Below are positions 15,542-22,249 of a DNA stretch of 64,000 nt, one piece after another. Numbering within the stretch: position 1 is the first letter of the stretch; the number at the start of each line of letters is the position of its first letter. The stretch lies in assembly GCA_022709425.1 (NCBI GenBank), contig JAKLIW010000011.1, positions 38,412-102,411 on the forward strand. The letters run 5' to 3'. This DNA comes from a bacterium. Its GTDB lineage: Bacteria > UBP6 > UBA1177 > JAKLFG01. Position numbers and translations under genes: made by a program. The notes below the pieces were generated by a model. The model saw only the letters and a list, made by a program, of their open reading frames with translations. It was not told the DNA's origin and did no database searches.

Positions 15542-16003
15542 CTATTCAAGGCCGAATTGCACTTTCATGGTAACCTTATTGTTTTCAAATGTCAGAGAGG
15601 CATTCGACCCGTTCTCATTCATCCAACCGTATGATACCATGATAACGCTTTTCGAAAAGCCGGAAACGCCCGGTATAGTTGTTCTTGATTCCTCCTTCCC
15701 CGGCGCACCGATTATCTTTGCGACCTCTTCATAGGTCATTCCTTCCTTGATCTTAATGTATTCGGCATAGGTAATGACCTGATCTCCGATGCTCGGCAAC
15801 GAGAAACCGCCGTCCGGCGCCGATGTGTCGGTCTTTTCGATAATGGCCCCAAGAATGATCATAATCGCGAAGAATCCGAAGATCCCGATAAAAATCTTTT
15901 TGACGATACCCATCTTCTTCGGGCTGGCCACTCCGCAGTTGGGACATGCTTTCGCTTCGCTGCTGACTTCCTTTCCACATTCTTTGCATTTGATCATCGA
16001 CAT
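15542..16003 (-). CDS. Zinc-ribbon membrane protein with BamE/SmpA-like domain
   Basis: A 153-aa protein from the ATG at 16003, which follows GGGAGGAAATCC; an upstream ATG lacks such a site. It has a zinc ribbon (CKECGKEVSSEAKACPNCG), one transmembrane helix (IFIGIFGFFAIMIILGAII) and then a SmpA/BamE-type domain (ITYAEYIKIKEGMTYEEVAK, then IIGAPGKEE). The combination suggests a membrane protein with an extracytoplasmic small beta domain. Such proteins are common in prophages and bacteria; the role is unknown. Confidence 0.75.
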   Translation of the reverse strand: MSMIKCKECGKEVSSEAKACPNCGVASPKKMGIVKKIFIGIFGFFAIMIILGAIIEKTDTSAPDGGFSLPSIGDQVITYAEYIKIKEGMTYEEVAKIIGAPGKEESRTTIPGVSGFSKSVIMVSYGWMNENGSNASLTFENNKVTMKVQFGLE

Positions 16004-16038
16004 GGATTTCCTCCCTTGGTTGGTGTTCATATCCTATC

Positions 16039-16266
16039 CTATCTTGACGGCTTGTCAAATATCATCGGACGGGAAGGCGTCGCGCCGATCTTGAGAAAGT
16101 CGGCATCGACATCTTCGGCAAGCGATTTGTGGCCACTGATCAGCATATCGTTATAGCGGGCCGCTTCGAGCATTGTTGCCGACACATCGAGCATAAAGGC
16201 GACCTTGTGACGCAGATTGTCTATCTGATCGCGCAATTCCAAAGGAAGATCGGTTCTTTTTATCAT
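16039..16266 (-). CDS. Small hypothetical helical protein
   Basis: A 75-aa protein starting MIKRTDLPLELRDQIDNLRH, with GGGGGTGACATC before the ATG at 16266. It is mostly helical and soluble (KVAFMLDVSATMLEAARYND). It overlaps nothing, lies 12 nt downstream of the BRO-type gene, and is likely in the same leftward accessory operon. I do not recognise a family. Confidence 0.6.
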   Translation of the reverse strand: MIKRTDLPLELRDQIDNLRHKVAFMLDVSATMLEAARYNDMLISGHKSLAEDVDADFLKIGATPSRPMIFDKPSR

Positions 16267-16277
16267 GATGTCACCCC

Positions 16278-16910
16278 CTACCACAGTTTCATCTGCCGTG
16301 CATCGTTGAGCACTTTGCGGACCGCCGATTCCGAACGGCCTACATGCCGGCCGATAGCGGTACAGCCGAGTTTCGGTTCAGATATCTTGAGGTTGATTAT
16401 CCTTTTCTTCTCCTCCTCGGTGAGCGGATTGCGGCGGCCCGGTAACATGACCGCGCGGCTCTTTTCCTCAAGCAGGACGATGTAGCGTTTTTGCAAGTCA
16501 ATGTGGTCCCGCTGTATCGCTATGAGTTCCGCCGATCTGTCGGTTATTTCACGATACGGTTCTCGTTGCGGCACATCGTATCGGCCTGTCCGCATTATCG
16601 CGGGAAGAACCTCATGCGTTACCCAACGCTTGAATGCCTTTGCCTGTGGCATTCTCGAACGGAGTATCAGACTGTATAATCCTGACTGGTTTATTACCGT
16701 AATCGTTTGACTTCTTCCGATGAGGTCACGAATCGTTACCCCATCGCGCTCGTCATCATCGACATGGTCGCTGATGCTTTTTTTGTGGTTCCGATATCCG
16801 AGAACCGAGCAGACATCTTTCGCAACCCACCACGGCTCATCGTCACGGATGATAGTTCTTACCTGCTGTTCCTGAAACATGAAAACGGTTGGAAGATTAC
16901 TTTCTGGCAT
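16278..16910 (-). CDS. BRO-N domain antirepressor-like protein with C-terminal HTH
   Basis: A 210-aa protein from the ATG at 16910 (ACGGAGGCCGTC before it). Residues about 10-110 are a BRO-N/antirepressor DNA-binding domain: VRTIIRDDEPWWVAKDVCSV, LGYRNHKKSISDHVD, TVINQSGLYSLILRSRMPQA, FKRWVTHEVLPAIMRTGRY. The C-terminal 60 residues contain a resolvase-like helix-turn-helix (NPLTEEEKKRIINLKISE, then IGRHVGRSESAVRKVL). It probably regulates lysis-lysogeny or accessory expression. It is next to a Cro-like gene, which may be its partner. Confidence 0.87.
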   Translation of the reverse strand: MPESNLPTVFMFQEQQVRTIIRDDEPWWVAKDVCSVLGYRNHKKSISDHVDDDERDGVTIRDLIGRSQTITVINQSGLYSLILRSRMPQAKAFKRWVTHEVLPAIMRTGRYDVPQREPYREITDRSAELIAIQRDHIDLQKRYIVLLEEKSRAVMLPGRRNPLTEEEKKRIINLKISEPKLGCTAIGRHVGRSESAVRKVLNDARQMKLW

Positions 16911-16986
16911 GACGGCCTCCGTCGATTGTTTACTCGCACAATCGAAGAATAACCTCAAAAGTTAGATTGTCAAGAAAATAATATGC

Positions 16987-17238
16987 CTACGATTTATAAT
17001 CTGCGAATGTCTTTTTTATGAGATCGGAGATTTCAAGAGCCTTTTTAGCCACTTCATCGTTTTTTGATTCTCGCAGCATCAATGAAAAAAGCACTTCAGC
17101 CCATTGCGGTATATTATCGTATCCTCGTGCCCATCTGCTGACGGTCATTTCGTGGAGTCCTATCTTCTTTGCAAGGGCTTTCTGTGTTATTCCCAGCGTC
17201 GCGCAGACCTGTTTGATGATGTTGTCTTTCTTCGGCAT
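16987..17238 (-). CDS. Cro/C1-type helix-turn-helix regulator
   Basis: An 83-aa protein with a clear HTH (QVCATLGITQKALAKKIGLH then EMTVSRWARGYDNIP) and a helical C-terminus. The ATG at 17238 has ATGGAGGGCGTG in front. An alternative ATG at 17259 overlaps the stop of the previous gene and would add 7 residues. It is followed by 76 nt without a gene and then the BRO-type antirepressor, suggesting a second small regulatory switch away from the main immunity region. Confidence 0.75.
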   Translation of the reverse strand: MPKKDNIIKQVCATLGITQKALAKKIGLHEMTVSRWARGYDNIPQWAEVLFSLMLRESKNDEVAKKALEISDLIKKTFADYKS

Positions 17239-17255
17239 CACGCCCTCCATCGAGT

Positions 17256-17639
17256 TCATTGTACCGGTTTGTCTTTCTGCGTCAAGGTTTCATGGCGTTT
17301 GTAGCCGGGGATGCAGTGCTCGTAGAGGTCTTGATACTGTTCGGGTTCGTTCGACAGGTTCGCCGGTTCGTCGGTGTACGGCAGCGGGAACTTGTCCATC
17401 TGTTCGGGCGTGGCGACCGCGATGTAGAGCGAGGAGCCTTCGCCGTCCTTGTGGTTGATATCGAACGGGTACGGAGGCTCCGTGCGTAGGGCCTGCGCGC
17501 GGTCACGGTCAGGGACTATCGCAACCATCAAGGCGCGGTCCACTGCCTTTTTGAGAGTCAAAAGCCCGTCCAGATCGCCTACGATTACGATCTCGTCGTG
17601 CCAGCAGGCCGGGCCGTATATGTGCAGTACATTCTTCAT
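17256..17639 (-). CDS. Hypothetical accessory protein
   Basis: A 127-aa protein starting MKNVLHIYGPACWHDEIVIV, with GGAGGTAACCCG before the ATG; its start overlaps the end of the upstream gene (ATGA). It has an acidic C-terminal half (EHCIPGYKRHETLTQKDKPV at the end). The N-terminus suggests a small alpha/beta fold (GDLDGLLTLKKAVDRAL). I do not recognise the family. Coupling to both neighbours supports its reality. Confidence 0.6.
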   Translation of the reverse strand: MKNVLHIYGPACWHDEIVIVGDLDGLLTLKKAVDRALMVAIVPDRDRAQALRTEPPYPFDINHKDGEGSSLYIAVATPEQMDKFPLPYTDEPANLSNEPEQYQDLYEHCIPGYKRHETLTQKDKPVQ

Positions 17640-17911
17640 CGGGTTACCTCCCTCGGGTCCTTGTACTTGATCGTCGCGGTGCCGTCGCCGTTGTCGCGGA
17701 TGCTGATCTTGCGGTAGCCTTCCTGCTTGAGCGCGTTGAAGGTAGCGGCGCGGTACCGGCGGTCCCATTCACTCAACATAGACTTTACCGGCGAAGAGGC
17801 CATAATATTCTTGACCATTTCCCGAATGTTCCTCATGATCTCTTCAGGAGTTTTAGCCTTCCATCTATCCGCGATCTCTTCTTGCGTCATGCCGATTATT
17901 GCTTCGTCCAT
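17636..17911 (-). CDS. Hypothetical accessory protein
   Basis: A 91-aa protein starting MDEAIIGMTQEEIADRWKAK. It is helical in its first 60 residues and ends with short strands (YRKISIRDNGDGTATIKYKD). The ATG shares a base with the stop of the DUF5131 gene (TAATG), so it is translationally coupled. No family recognised. Confidence 0.6.
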   Translation of the reverse strand: MDEAIIGMTQEEIADRWKAKTPEEIMRNIREMVKNIMASSPVKSMLSEWDRRYRAATFNALKQEGYRKISIRDNGDGTATIKYKDPREVTR

Positions 17912-18630
17912 TACACCTTCTCCATTTTAAGGTCTTCGGGGAACTGCTGCACGAACGGGATTCCGTTCGCCTCGCACAGGCGGCGCAGGCTGTTCTTCAT
18001 GAACAGCGGGATGCCGAGCCCGGCGCAGCGGTCCGCGAGCATCTCTATCCATTCGGGCGCCGGGACGACCTTCTCCTTGCGGTTTCCCGTCTCGGCCCCG
18101 ACGATCACCCAGTCAAACATGCGCGATATCTCGGGCCGGACATTGCCGTGGATCGGCTCGACCGAGAGGAAAAGGTTCTTCATCGTAGCGGATAACTGAT
18201 ACGACGCCGCGCGGATCTCTTCGGCCGTCGTCGCGGTGACGCCGAGCCAGAGGTTCTGACCCCATGACGGCTGCGTTTTGTAGATGTGCGCTTCCTTCGT
18301 GAGGAACAGGAAGCTGTGCTCGGGGTGCTTGTATGCCCGGCGCAGGACGCTCCGCAGCCATTCGTCCTTCCAGTAGGCGATATCGCTCATCGAGTTCACG
18401 AAGATGCGGCTGGGCTTCGTCGGGAACGGCCGGTTCAGGTTGTCTTTGATGAGGGTCGGCATGAACGCCTCCAGCTTACCGCCAAGCGCGGTATTCCAGC
18501 CCGACTTGACATGGAACGCCACCTCGCGGCCGAACCGCTTGGCGATGCTCCGGGCGTAGCAGTAGGGGCACCGGCGCAGGCAGCCCCACACCGGATTCCA
18601 TGTGAAGTCGCACCATTCGATCTTTGTCAT
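17911..18630 (-). CDS. DUF5131 radical-SAM-like phage protein (Gp37/Gp68 family)
   Basis: A 239-aa protein from the ATG at 18630 (GGAGGCCCGC before it). The N-terminus MTKIEWCDFTWNPVWGC leads into C-x3-C-x2-C (GCLRRCPYCYARSIAKRFG), the iron-sulfur signature of radical SAM enzymes. Later features include RIFVNSMSDIAYWKDEW, FLFLTKEA, LWLGVT and FLSVEPIHGNV, with the WVIVGAETG motif, all typical of this phage-encoded family. The substrate is unknown. Radical SAM chemistry is oxygen-sensitive, consistent with an anaerobic host. Confidence 0.9.
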   Translation of the reverse strand: MTKIEWCDFTWNPVWGCLRRCPYCYARSIAKRFGREVAFHVKSGWNTALGGKLEAFMPTLIKDNLNRPFPTKPSRIFVNSMSDIAYWKDEWLRSVLRRAYKHPEHSFLFLTKEAHIYKTQPSWGQNLWLGVTATTAEEIRAASYQLSATMKNLFLSVEPIHGNVRPEISRMFDWVIVGAETGNRKEKVVPAPEWIEMLADRCAGLGIPLFMKNSLRRLCEANGIPFVQQFPEDLKMEKV

Positions 18631-19187
18631 GCGGGCCTCCGTTCGGCGATGTCTTCCCAGCATTCCTTCTTGGTAACCTCGCGCACGACCATCATCTTCT
18701 GTTTGCGGCCACACCAGTTGCAGGTACGCCGCTTGCCGTCCGCCGACATGGTATAACGGCCATCGGTATGGAGCATATAGTCGTCATGTTCGATGTGGTG
18801 ACTGCCCTGCATGTGATAGATGCACCTGCCGATCTTGCGGTACTGCTCGTAGAACTCCGCCGTGATCTCTTCGACCATCGGCGTTTTAAGAAAGCAGAAG
18901 ACCTCGTCTTTACGATATCCTCGGCTGATGACGGTAATAAAGCGAACCCCGTAGAACTCATTGCCTCTGTCCGGAAAACCAAACCACCAGTGGTTTCCTT
19001 GATCTTTCCAGACGCGAAGGCGGTGAGGCGCCAATATCCTATCTTTATCAAGCATCCGCTTGAAAAAGCGGTACAGATTGACGCTGTACTTGTCGGAGCG
19101 GCCCTCTTTGAGCCCGGCCGGTCTGACGGCCTTGAGGTACTCCGGAGTAACGATCTCAAGCACATTGATCTCTTTCTTCTTTCCCAT
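18627..19187 (-). CDS. Hypothetical protein with C-terminal zinc-finger-like motif
   Basis: A 186-aa protein starting MGKKKEINVLEIVTPEYLKA, with AAGGGAGTGACATC before the ATG. The middle has aromatic-rich strands (GNHWWFGFPDRGNEFYGVRF). The C-terminus contains CNWCGRKQKMMVVREV, a CxxC that could bind metal together with upstream His residues (GSHHIEHDD). It ends with a GGAGGCCCGCATGA junction that carries the start of the DUF5131 gene. The family is not recognised. Confidence 0.65.
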   Translation of the reverse strand: MGKKKEINVLEIVTPEYLKAVRPAGLKEGRSDKYSVNLYRFFKRMLDKDRILAPHRLRVWKDQGNHWWFGFPDRGNEFYGVRFITVISRGYRKDEVFCFLKTPMVEEITAEFYEQYRKIGRCIYHMQGSHHIEHDDYMLHTDGRYTMSADGKRRTCNWCGRKQKMMVVREVTKKECWEDIAERRPA

Positions 19188-19210
19188 GATGTCACTCCCT
19201 TGGTTGGTTG

Positions 19211-19378
19211 CTATTTCTTGAGGCGGGCGCGGCGGGCTTTCTTACCCCGGATACTGCCCTTCATAACGGTGGCGACGCACTTTAAGCAGAGGCCCGGCTT
19301 GTCGCCCTGCATGACCGGCCCCGGCTTCCCGCAGCGGATGCAGTTGTGGTCCATGTTGATCGTGATGTTCACTATCAT
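19211..19378 (-). CDS. Small zinc-ribbon protein
   Basis: A 55-aa protein starting MIVNITINMDHNCIRCGKPG with two CxxC pairs (CIRCGKPG and LCLKCVAT) and a basic C-terminal tail (KGSIRGKKARRARLKK). This fits a small zinc ribbon that may bind nucleic acid. The ATG at 19378 overlaps the stop of the upstream gene and uses the GGAGG contained in that gene's last codons. Confidence 0.65.
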   Translation of the reverse strand: MIVNITINMDHNCIRCGKPGPVMQGDKPGLCLKCVATVMKGSIRGKKARRARLKK

Positions 19379-19971
19379 GGCCGTACCTCCGCGATATGAA
19401 ATTCGACGACCCACACAAACGGATTGTCGGACCAGTTGCCGTATATGGAATTCCATGCGTCTACAAACCAGTCTCTTGACCGTTGCGGTCTTGCGTCAAT
19501 CCCTTCCGCCTTCGCGTCTTCTTCCGTGATATCCTGTAGCCGCTCCGCGCGGATGCTGTCAATCTCAAGCGTGATGCGCGATGCCAAGCGGGGCATGTGG
19601 ATGGATGGACGCCATCTAACGCCATAGTCAAGTCGGCAGCGCTTACTTTCTAAATCCTCTTCCCCGTTTTTACAGGAATCCGCAAAGTAAGCAAATGGCC
19701 GATCAAAACCGCCACCGCGCAGGTCGGCAAATGTTTCCCTTACCCACATCCTGTCGCCGGGACGCCTGCCGAATGGGCAGTAAAAATAATCGGTACATGA
19801 GAGATTAAACGGCTCCGCTTTCCTGTATCCCTTCCATGTTCTTCCGGGGCACGGTAAAACCTCGACACATTCTTGCGGTAGTCCCTTTATTGGCCTGCGC
19901 GTCTGCGTCTTGCGGCCTTCGAGAATGGCGCGTACCATCTCGCCGTTAAAAATGATCGGTCGTTCTATCAT
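19375..19971 (-). CDS. ASCH/PUA-like phage protein
   Basis: A 198-aa protein. The N-terminus PIIFNGEMVRAILEGRKTQT then RRPIKG, the middle PFGRRPGDRMWVRETFAD and SIHMPRLASRITLEIDSI, and the C-terminal DWFVDAWNSIYGNWSDN pattern are typical of a phage protein family with an ASCH/PUA-like fold, thought to bind RNA or modified nucleotides. It overlaps both neighbours by 4 nt (ATGA). The biochemical role is not known. Confidence 0.75.
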   Translation of the reverse strand: MIERPIIFNGEMVRAILEGRKTQTRRPIKGLPQECVEVLPCPGRTWKGYRKAEPFNLSCTDYFYCPFGRRPGDRMWVRETFADLRGGGFDRPFAYFADSCKNGEEDLESKRCRLDYGVRWRPSIHMPRLASRITLEIDSIRAERLQDITEEDAKAEGIDARPQRSRDWFVDAWNSIYGNWSDNPFVWVVEFHIAEVRP

Positions 19972-20288
19972 GGCCGCGCCTCCCGTCTTAAAATATGAAC
20001 CTTATCGGTTTGGTCGCAGAATATCGTGGCAATGACCATGCTGTCGAGATTCACGACAGCGGCTATTTCACCGATGGTCTTGCCCGCATGTCCGAGGTCG
20101 AGTATCTGCTGCTTGGTCGCAAGCGGCACCTTCCGGATATCCGCGCGGAGGCGCTGCTTGTAGGTCAGAACCTTCTTCCATTTCTTGCATGTTCCAAATG
20201 GGTCGACCTCGGTTTGTTTTATGCGGCAATGGCGTTCGGCACGGAAACGATGCTCACACTCCATGCACCATTTCTTCTGCTTCTTCAT
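19968..20288 (-). CDS. Small Cys-rich protein with HTH-like C-terminus
   Basis: A 106-aa protein. The N-terminus has a Cys/His cluster (WCMECEHRFRAERHCRIKQT, then GTCKKWKK) that could bind metal. The C-terminal half (IRKVPLATKQQILDLGHAGK then TIGEIAAVVNLDSM) looks like a helix-turn-helix. It ends in EARP with the GGAGGCGCGGCCATGA junction. Regulatory function is possible but not shown. Confidence 0.6.
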   Translation of the reverse strand: MKKQKKWCMECEHRFRAERHCRIKQTEVDPFGTCKKWKKVLTYKQRLRADIRKVPLATKQQILDLGHAGKTIGEIAAVVNLDSMVIATIFCDQTDKVHILRREARP

Positions 20289-20581
20289 GGCCGCGCCTCC
20301 GCGATCATTCCGGCCAGCCGGGTCATCTTGAAGCGTATCCGGTCGTCTATCGCGCCGGGCACTATCCCATCGAATATAATGCGCGCCTGTTCGAGCATGA
20401 TCGAGACATCGGCGATCTCGTCGATGGTGTTGAGCAGCTTCTCCTCATGGTTTCCCCTTTTGCGCTTCATCTTCTGAAGCGCCAGCGCGAGTTCGAGGCA
20501 TTCCTCTTCGATCATCTCTATCTGAGAATCCCTGCCCCACATTTTGATGGCCTTCTTCAATATGCTTTTGTTGATCTTCAT
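20285..20581 (-). CDS. MazG-like nucleotide pyrophosphohydrolase
   Basis: A 98-aa all-helical protein with MazG-type metal-binding patterns: IEMIEEECLELALALQ (ExxxE) and TIDEIADVSIMLEQARII (ExxD). Such enzymes hydrolyse dNTPs or (p)ppGpp-related nucleotides, and many phages carry them to manage nucleotide pools. It overlaps the next gene by 4 nt at a GGAGGCGCGGCCATGA junction. The small size is normal for phage MazG-like proteins. Confidence 0.82.
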   Translation of the reverse strand: MKINKSILKKAIKMWGRDSQIEMIEEECLELALALQKMKRKRGNHEEKLLNTIDEIADVSIMLEQARIIFDGIVPGAIDDRIRFKMTRLAGMIAEARP

Positions 20582-20593
20582 GGCCGTACTCCC

Positions 20594-20845
20594 TTATGGA
20601 ATGAATAATAGTCCGTGTTTCGCGCGATACTTGCTGCCTTCGCCGACATGTATCTCGTTGCCATTCCGCATTTTAACGACGCGGACCGGTTCCTGACCCG
20701 GAATGTAGTCGTGATCGGCACAGGTATCGAGCGGGTCGCGGATCTCGCCGCTGTGGTCCGGGTGGCCGCAGGTGTCGGGCAGATCGACCGGCGCCCGGTG
20801 GTATGGGTTCCGGTTGTAGCTCTTGCAGTTCTTACACCGGCGCAT
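20594..20845 (-). CDS. Small Cys/His-rich phage protein
   Basis: An 83-aa protein starting MRRCKNCKSYNRNPYHRAP, with CxxC, then TCGHPDHSGEIRDPLDTCAD. This suggests a four-ligand zinc site. The C-terminal part contains VVKMRNGNEIHVGEGSKYRA. Similar small Cys-rich proteins are frequent in Mu-like phages, with no known function. It lies 3 nt downstream of the zinc-ribbon gene at 20849. Confidence 0.6.
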   Translation of the reverse strand: MRRCKNCKSYNRNPYHRAPVDLPDTCGHPDHSGEIRDPLDTCADHDYIPGQEPVRVVKMRNGNEIHVGEGSKYRAKHGLLFIP

Positions 20846-20848
20846 GAC

Positions 20849-21109
20849 CTACCTCCGGTTGATCGCTTCGTCGATCTGTTCCTGCTCGGTCAGCTTCTTC
20901 ACAAACAGCGGGCGGTTAAGGAACGCCCAGAGGTTCCTGAACCACTGGCCTACATTGACCGAATACGAAGGCCGTTTCGGCCAGCGGTTCTTGAGCATCA
21001 GCAGCGCGCCGCAGTGCGGACACCGGCGGGCGTGCTCACCATGCCCCGACAGGATCACAGAAAACGCCTTCTTGCAGGCGGGACATCCGATGAAACCTTT
21101 CTCTCCCAT
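20849..21109 (-). CDS. Zinc-ribbon protein
   Basis: An 86-aa protein. The first 45 residues contain two CxxC pairs (IGCPACKKAFSV and RRCPHCGALLML) forming a zinc ribbon. The remainder is basic and helical (LWAFLNRPLFVKKLTEQEQI). The ATG follows GGGAGAGAGACGC. The role is unknown; nucleic-acid or protein binding is plausible. Confidence 0.6.
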   Translation of the reverse strand: MGEKGFIGCPACKKAFSVILSGHGEHARRCPHCGALLMLKNRWPKRPSYSVNVGQWFRNLWAFLNRPLFVKKLTEQEQIDEAINRR

Positions 21110-21122
21110 GCGTCTCTCTCCC

Positions 21123-21443
21123 TTACGCGGTTATTTGCGGCACTAATGCCTTGAGTTTCTTGCCGTTGCGGCGGTCCAGTTCTTCGTCGATGAGCCGCAG
21201 GACCGTGGCGACCTTGAGGCGCGCATCGCCGAGCCGCATGAAATCGGTCAGCGGTTGCTTGCCGTTTCCGCCGGGGCTCATCTTGTCGTTGCGCTTGGCG
21301 ATATGCCAGAGCTGGCGCAGTTCGGTCGCGTCGTAGTGCCGGAGGCCGTCGCGGACATAGGCGATATCGGTATCGGTCTCGTGCAGGCGATGCGACCGCG
21401 TAATGGATATGAGTATCCGATCTATCTTATTGAGCGCCGCCAT
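21123..21443 (-). CDS. Hypothetical phage protein
   Basis: A 106-aa helical protein starting MAALNKIDRILISITRSHRL and ending LKALVPQITA. The ATG is preceded by GGAGGCGGCGG, which lies within the coding end of the overlapping glycyl-radical-domain gene (17-nt overlap). It has some resemblance in layout to small Mu accessory proteins but no recognisable motif. Confidence 0.6.
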   Translation of the reverse strand: MAALNKIDRILISITRSHRLHETDTDIAYVRDGLRHYDATELRQLWHIAKRNDKMSPGGNGKQPLTDFMRLGDARLKVATVLRLIDEELDRRNGKKLKALVPQITA

Positions 21444-21609
21444 CCGCCGCCTCCGTCAGCTTGAATGTTTTTCGTTCTTTGTGTTCTTCTTTTTTGCCGG
21501 GGTTCCACCCGGAAACCGGCCGATAATAGCCAACCACGCGGGACCATACTTCACAGGTATGTCCGCAGGCGCCGGGCTGTTTTTCGGCGACGGTAGTCGT
21601 TGTTTCCAT
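21427..21609 (-). CDS. Stand-alone NrdD-type glycyl-radical domain
   Basis: A 60-aa protein from the ATG at 21609 (GAAGGAGAACCCGTC upstream). Residues 15-50 match the C-terminal end of class III anaerobic ribonucleotide reductase (NrdD): a Cys pair (CGHTCE), then VWSRVVGYYRPVSGWNPGKK and EEHKERKTF. The RVVGY glycine (residue 27) aligns with the radical-bearing Gly. The catalytic barrel is absent. It could serve as a replaceable glycyl-radical subunit, like YfiD/GrcA for pyruvate formate-lyase, for host or split NrdD. Homology is by motif recognition, function by inference. Confidence 0.75.
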   Translation of the reverse strand: METTTTVAEKQPGACGHTCEVWSRVVGYYRPVSGWNPGKKEEHKERKTFKLTEAADGGAQ

Positions 21610-21625
21610 GACGGGTTCTCCTTCG

Positions 21626-21748
21626 TTATTGGTCATCGTCTTCATCATATCGGGGCGGGGTGTCTTCGTTCGTAACCTGTATGATCAAAAGGCCGATGAA
21701 CAGGAGCCCGAGAAATCCGGCGAATATTCTACCCAACATCTCCAACAT
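21626..21748 (-). CDS. Small single-pass membrane protein
   Basis: A 40-aa protein with one transmembrane helix (IFAGFLGLLFIGLLIIQV) and an acidic tail (RYDEDDDQ). The ATG at 21748 has TAGGAGCGCTATC upstream and lies 10 nt after the Mor-like gene stop. Small membrane proteins are common in phage early operons. The longer reading frame upstream of this start is a shadow of the Mor-like gene. Confidence 0.6.
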   Translation of the reverse strand: MLEMLGRIFAGFLGLLFIGLLIIQVTNEDTPPRYDEDDDQ

Positions 21749-21758
21749 GATAGCGCTC

Positions 21759-22097
21759 CTACGCTTTGTCCATATCAAAAAGGCTGGCCTGCGACGCTTC
21801 GTTCTGCTTGCCGTTGAGGATGTAGTAGATCTGGCGCTCGCAGATACCGGTCTCGCGGACGAGCTGCCGGACATTGAGGCGGCCGTAAAACTCCTTTATA
21901 TAGCGTTCACCGGCCTTTTGAAGGCCCGTTTTCGGGACGCTCAAGACCATGCCGCCGAACCCCCGCAGGAGCCGGAGCGCGGTATCCATGCCGAGGTCCT
22001 GCGCGACCATGCGGAGATCTTCGTTCGGTAGATCGTCCAGCGTCATGTTCGATTCGCACCAGTCCCGGAACTTCGTGGTCTCGTTTTCCTTCGTCAT
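21759..22097 (-). CDS. mor: Mor-like transcription activator
   Basis: A 112-aa protein. The C-terminal half has the Mor/C family HTH arrangement (YIKEFYGRLNVRQLVRETGI, then CERQIYYILNG). The N-terminal part carries DDLPNEDLRMVAQDLGMDTA, with LRLLRGFGGMVLSVPK resembling the Mor dimerisation region. In Mu, Mor activates the middle promoter. The start was set at the ATG at 22097 behind AGGAGGGTGACG rather than the GTG two codons upstream. Its transcript would begin shortly after a hammerhead-like ribozyme. Confidence 0.8.
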   Translation of the reverse strand: MTKENETTKFRDWCESNMTLDDLPNEDLRMVAQDLGMDTALRLLRGFGGMVLSVPKTGLQKAGERYIKEFYGRLNVRQLVRETGICERQIYYILNGKQNEASQASLFDMDKA

Positions 22098-22181
22098 CGT
22101 CACCCTCCTCCGCTAAAGCTACGGCGGGCTCGCCCTCCTATCTTCTGACGTGCTTGCACGCCGAAGCCTTGGCGAAGGCGG

Positions 22182-22249
22182 GGCCTCATCAGTGCGGGCA
22201 TCACCCGCAGATCCACCTTCGCCGCAAGCGGCTCCGGCGGATTTCGGCC
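22182..22249 (-). ncRNA. Hammerhead ribozyme, type II (canonical core)
   Basis: On the minus strand, in order: GGCC (stem II, 22249-22246), GAAA (22245-22242), stem III TCCGCC/GGTGGA plus the A-U closing pair enclosing a GCCGC-TT-GCGGC hairpin, C17 at 22210, stem I TGCGGG-TGATG-CCCGCA (22209-22193), the exact core CTGATGA (22192-22186), and GGCC closing stem II (22185-22182). All universally conserved hammerhead nucleotides are present. Predicted cleavage is between 22210 and 22209. The element starts at the last base of the gam stop codon. Confidence 0.85.
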
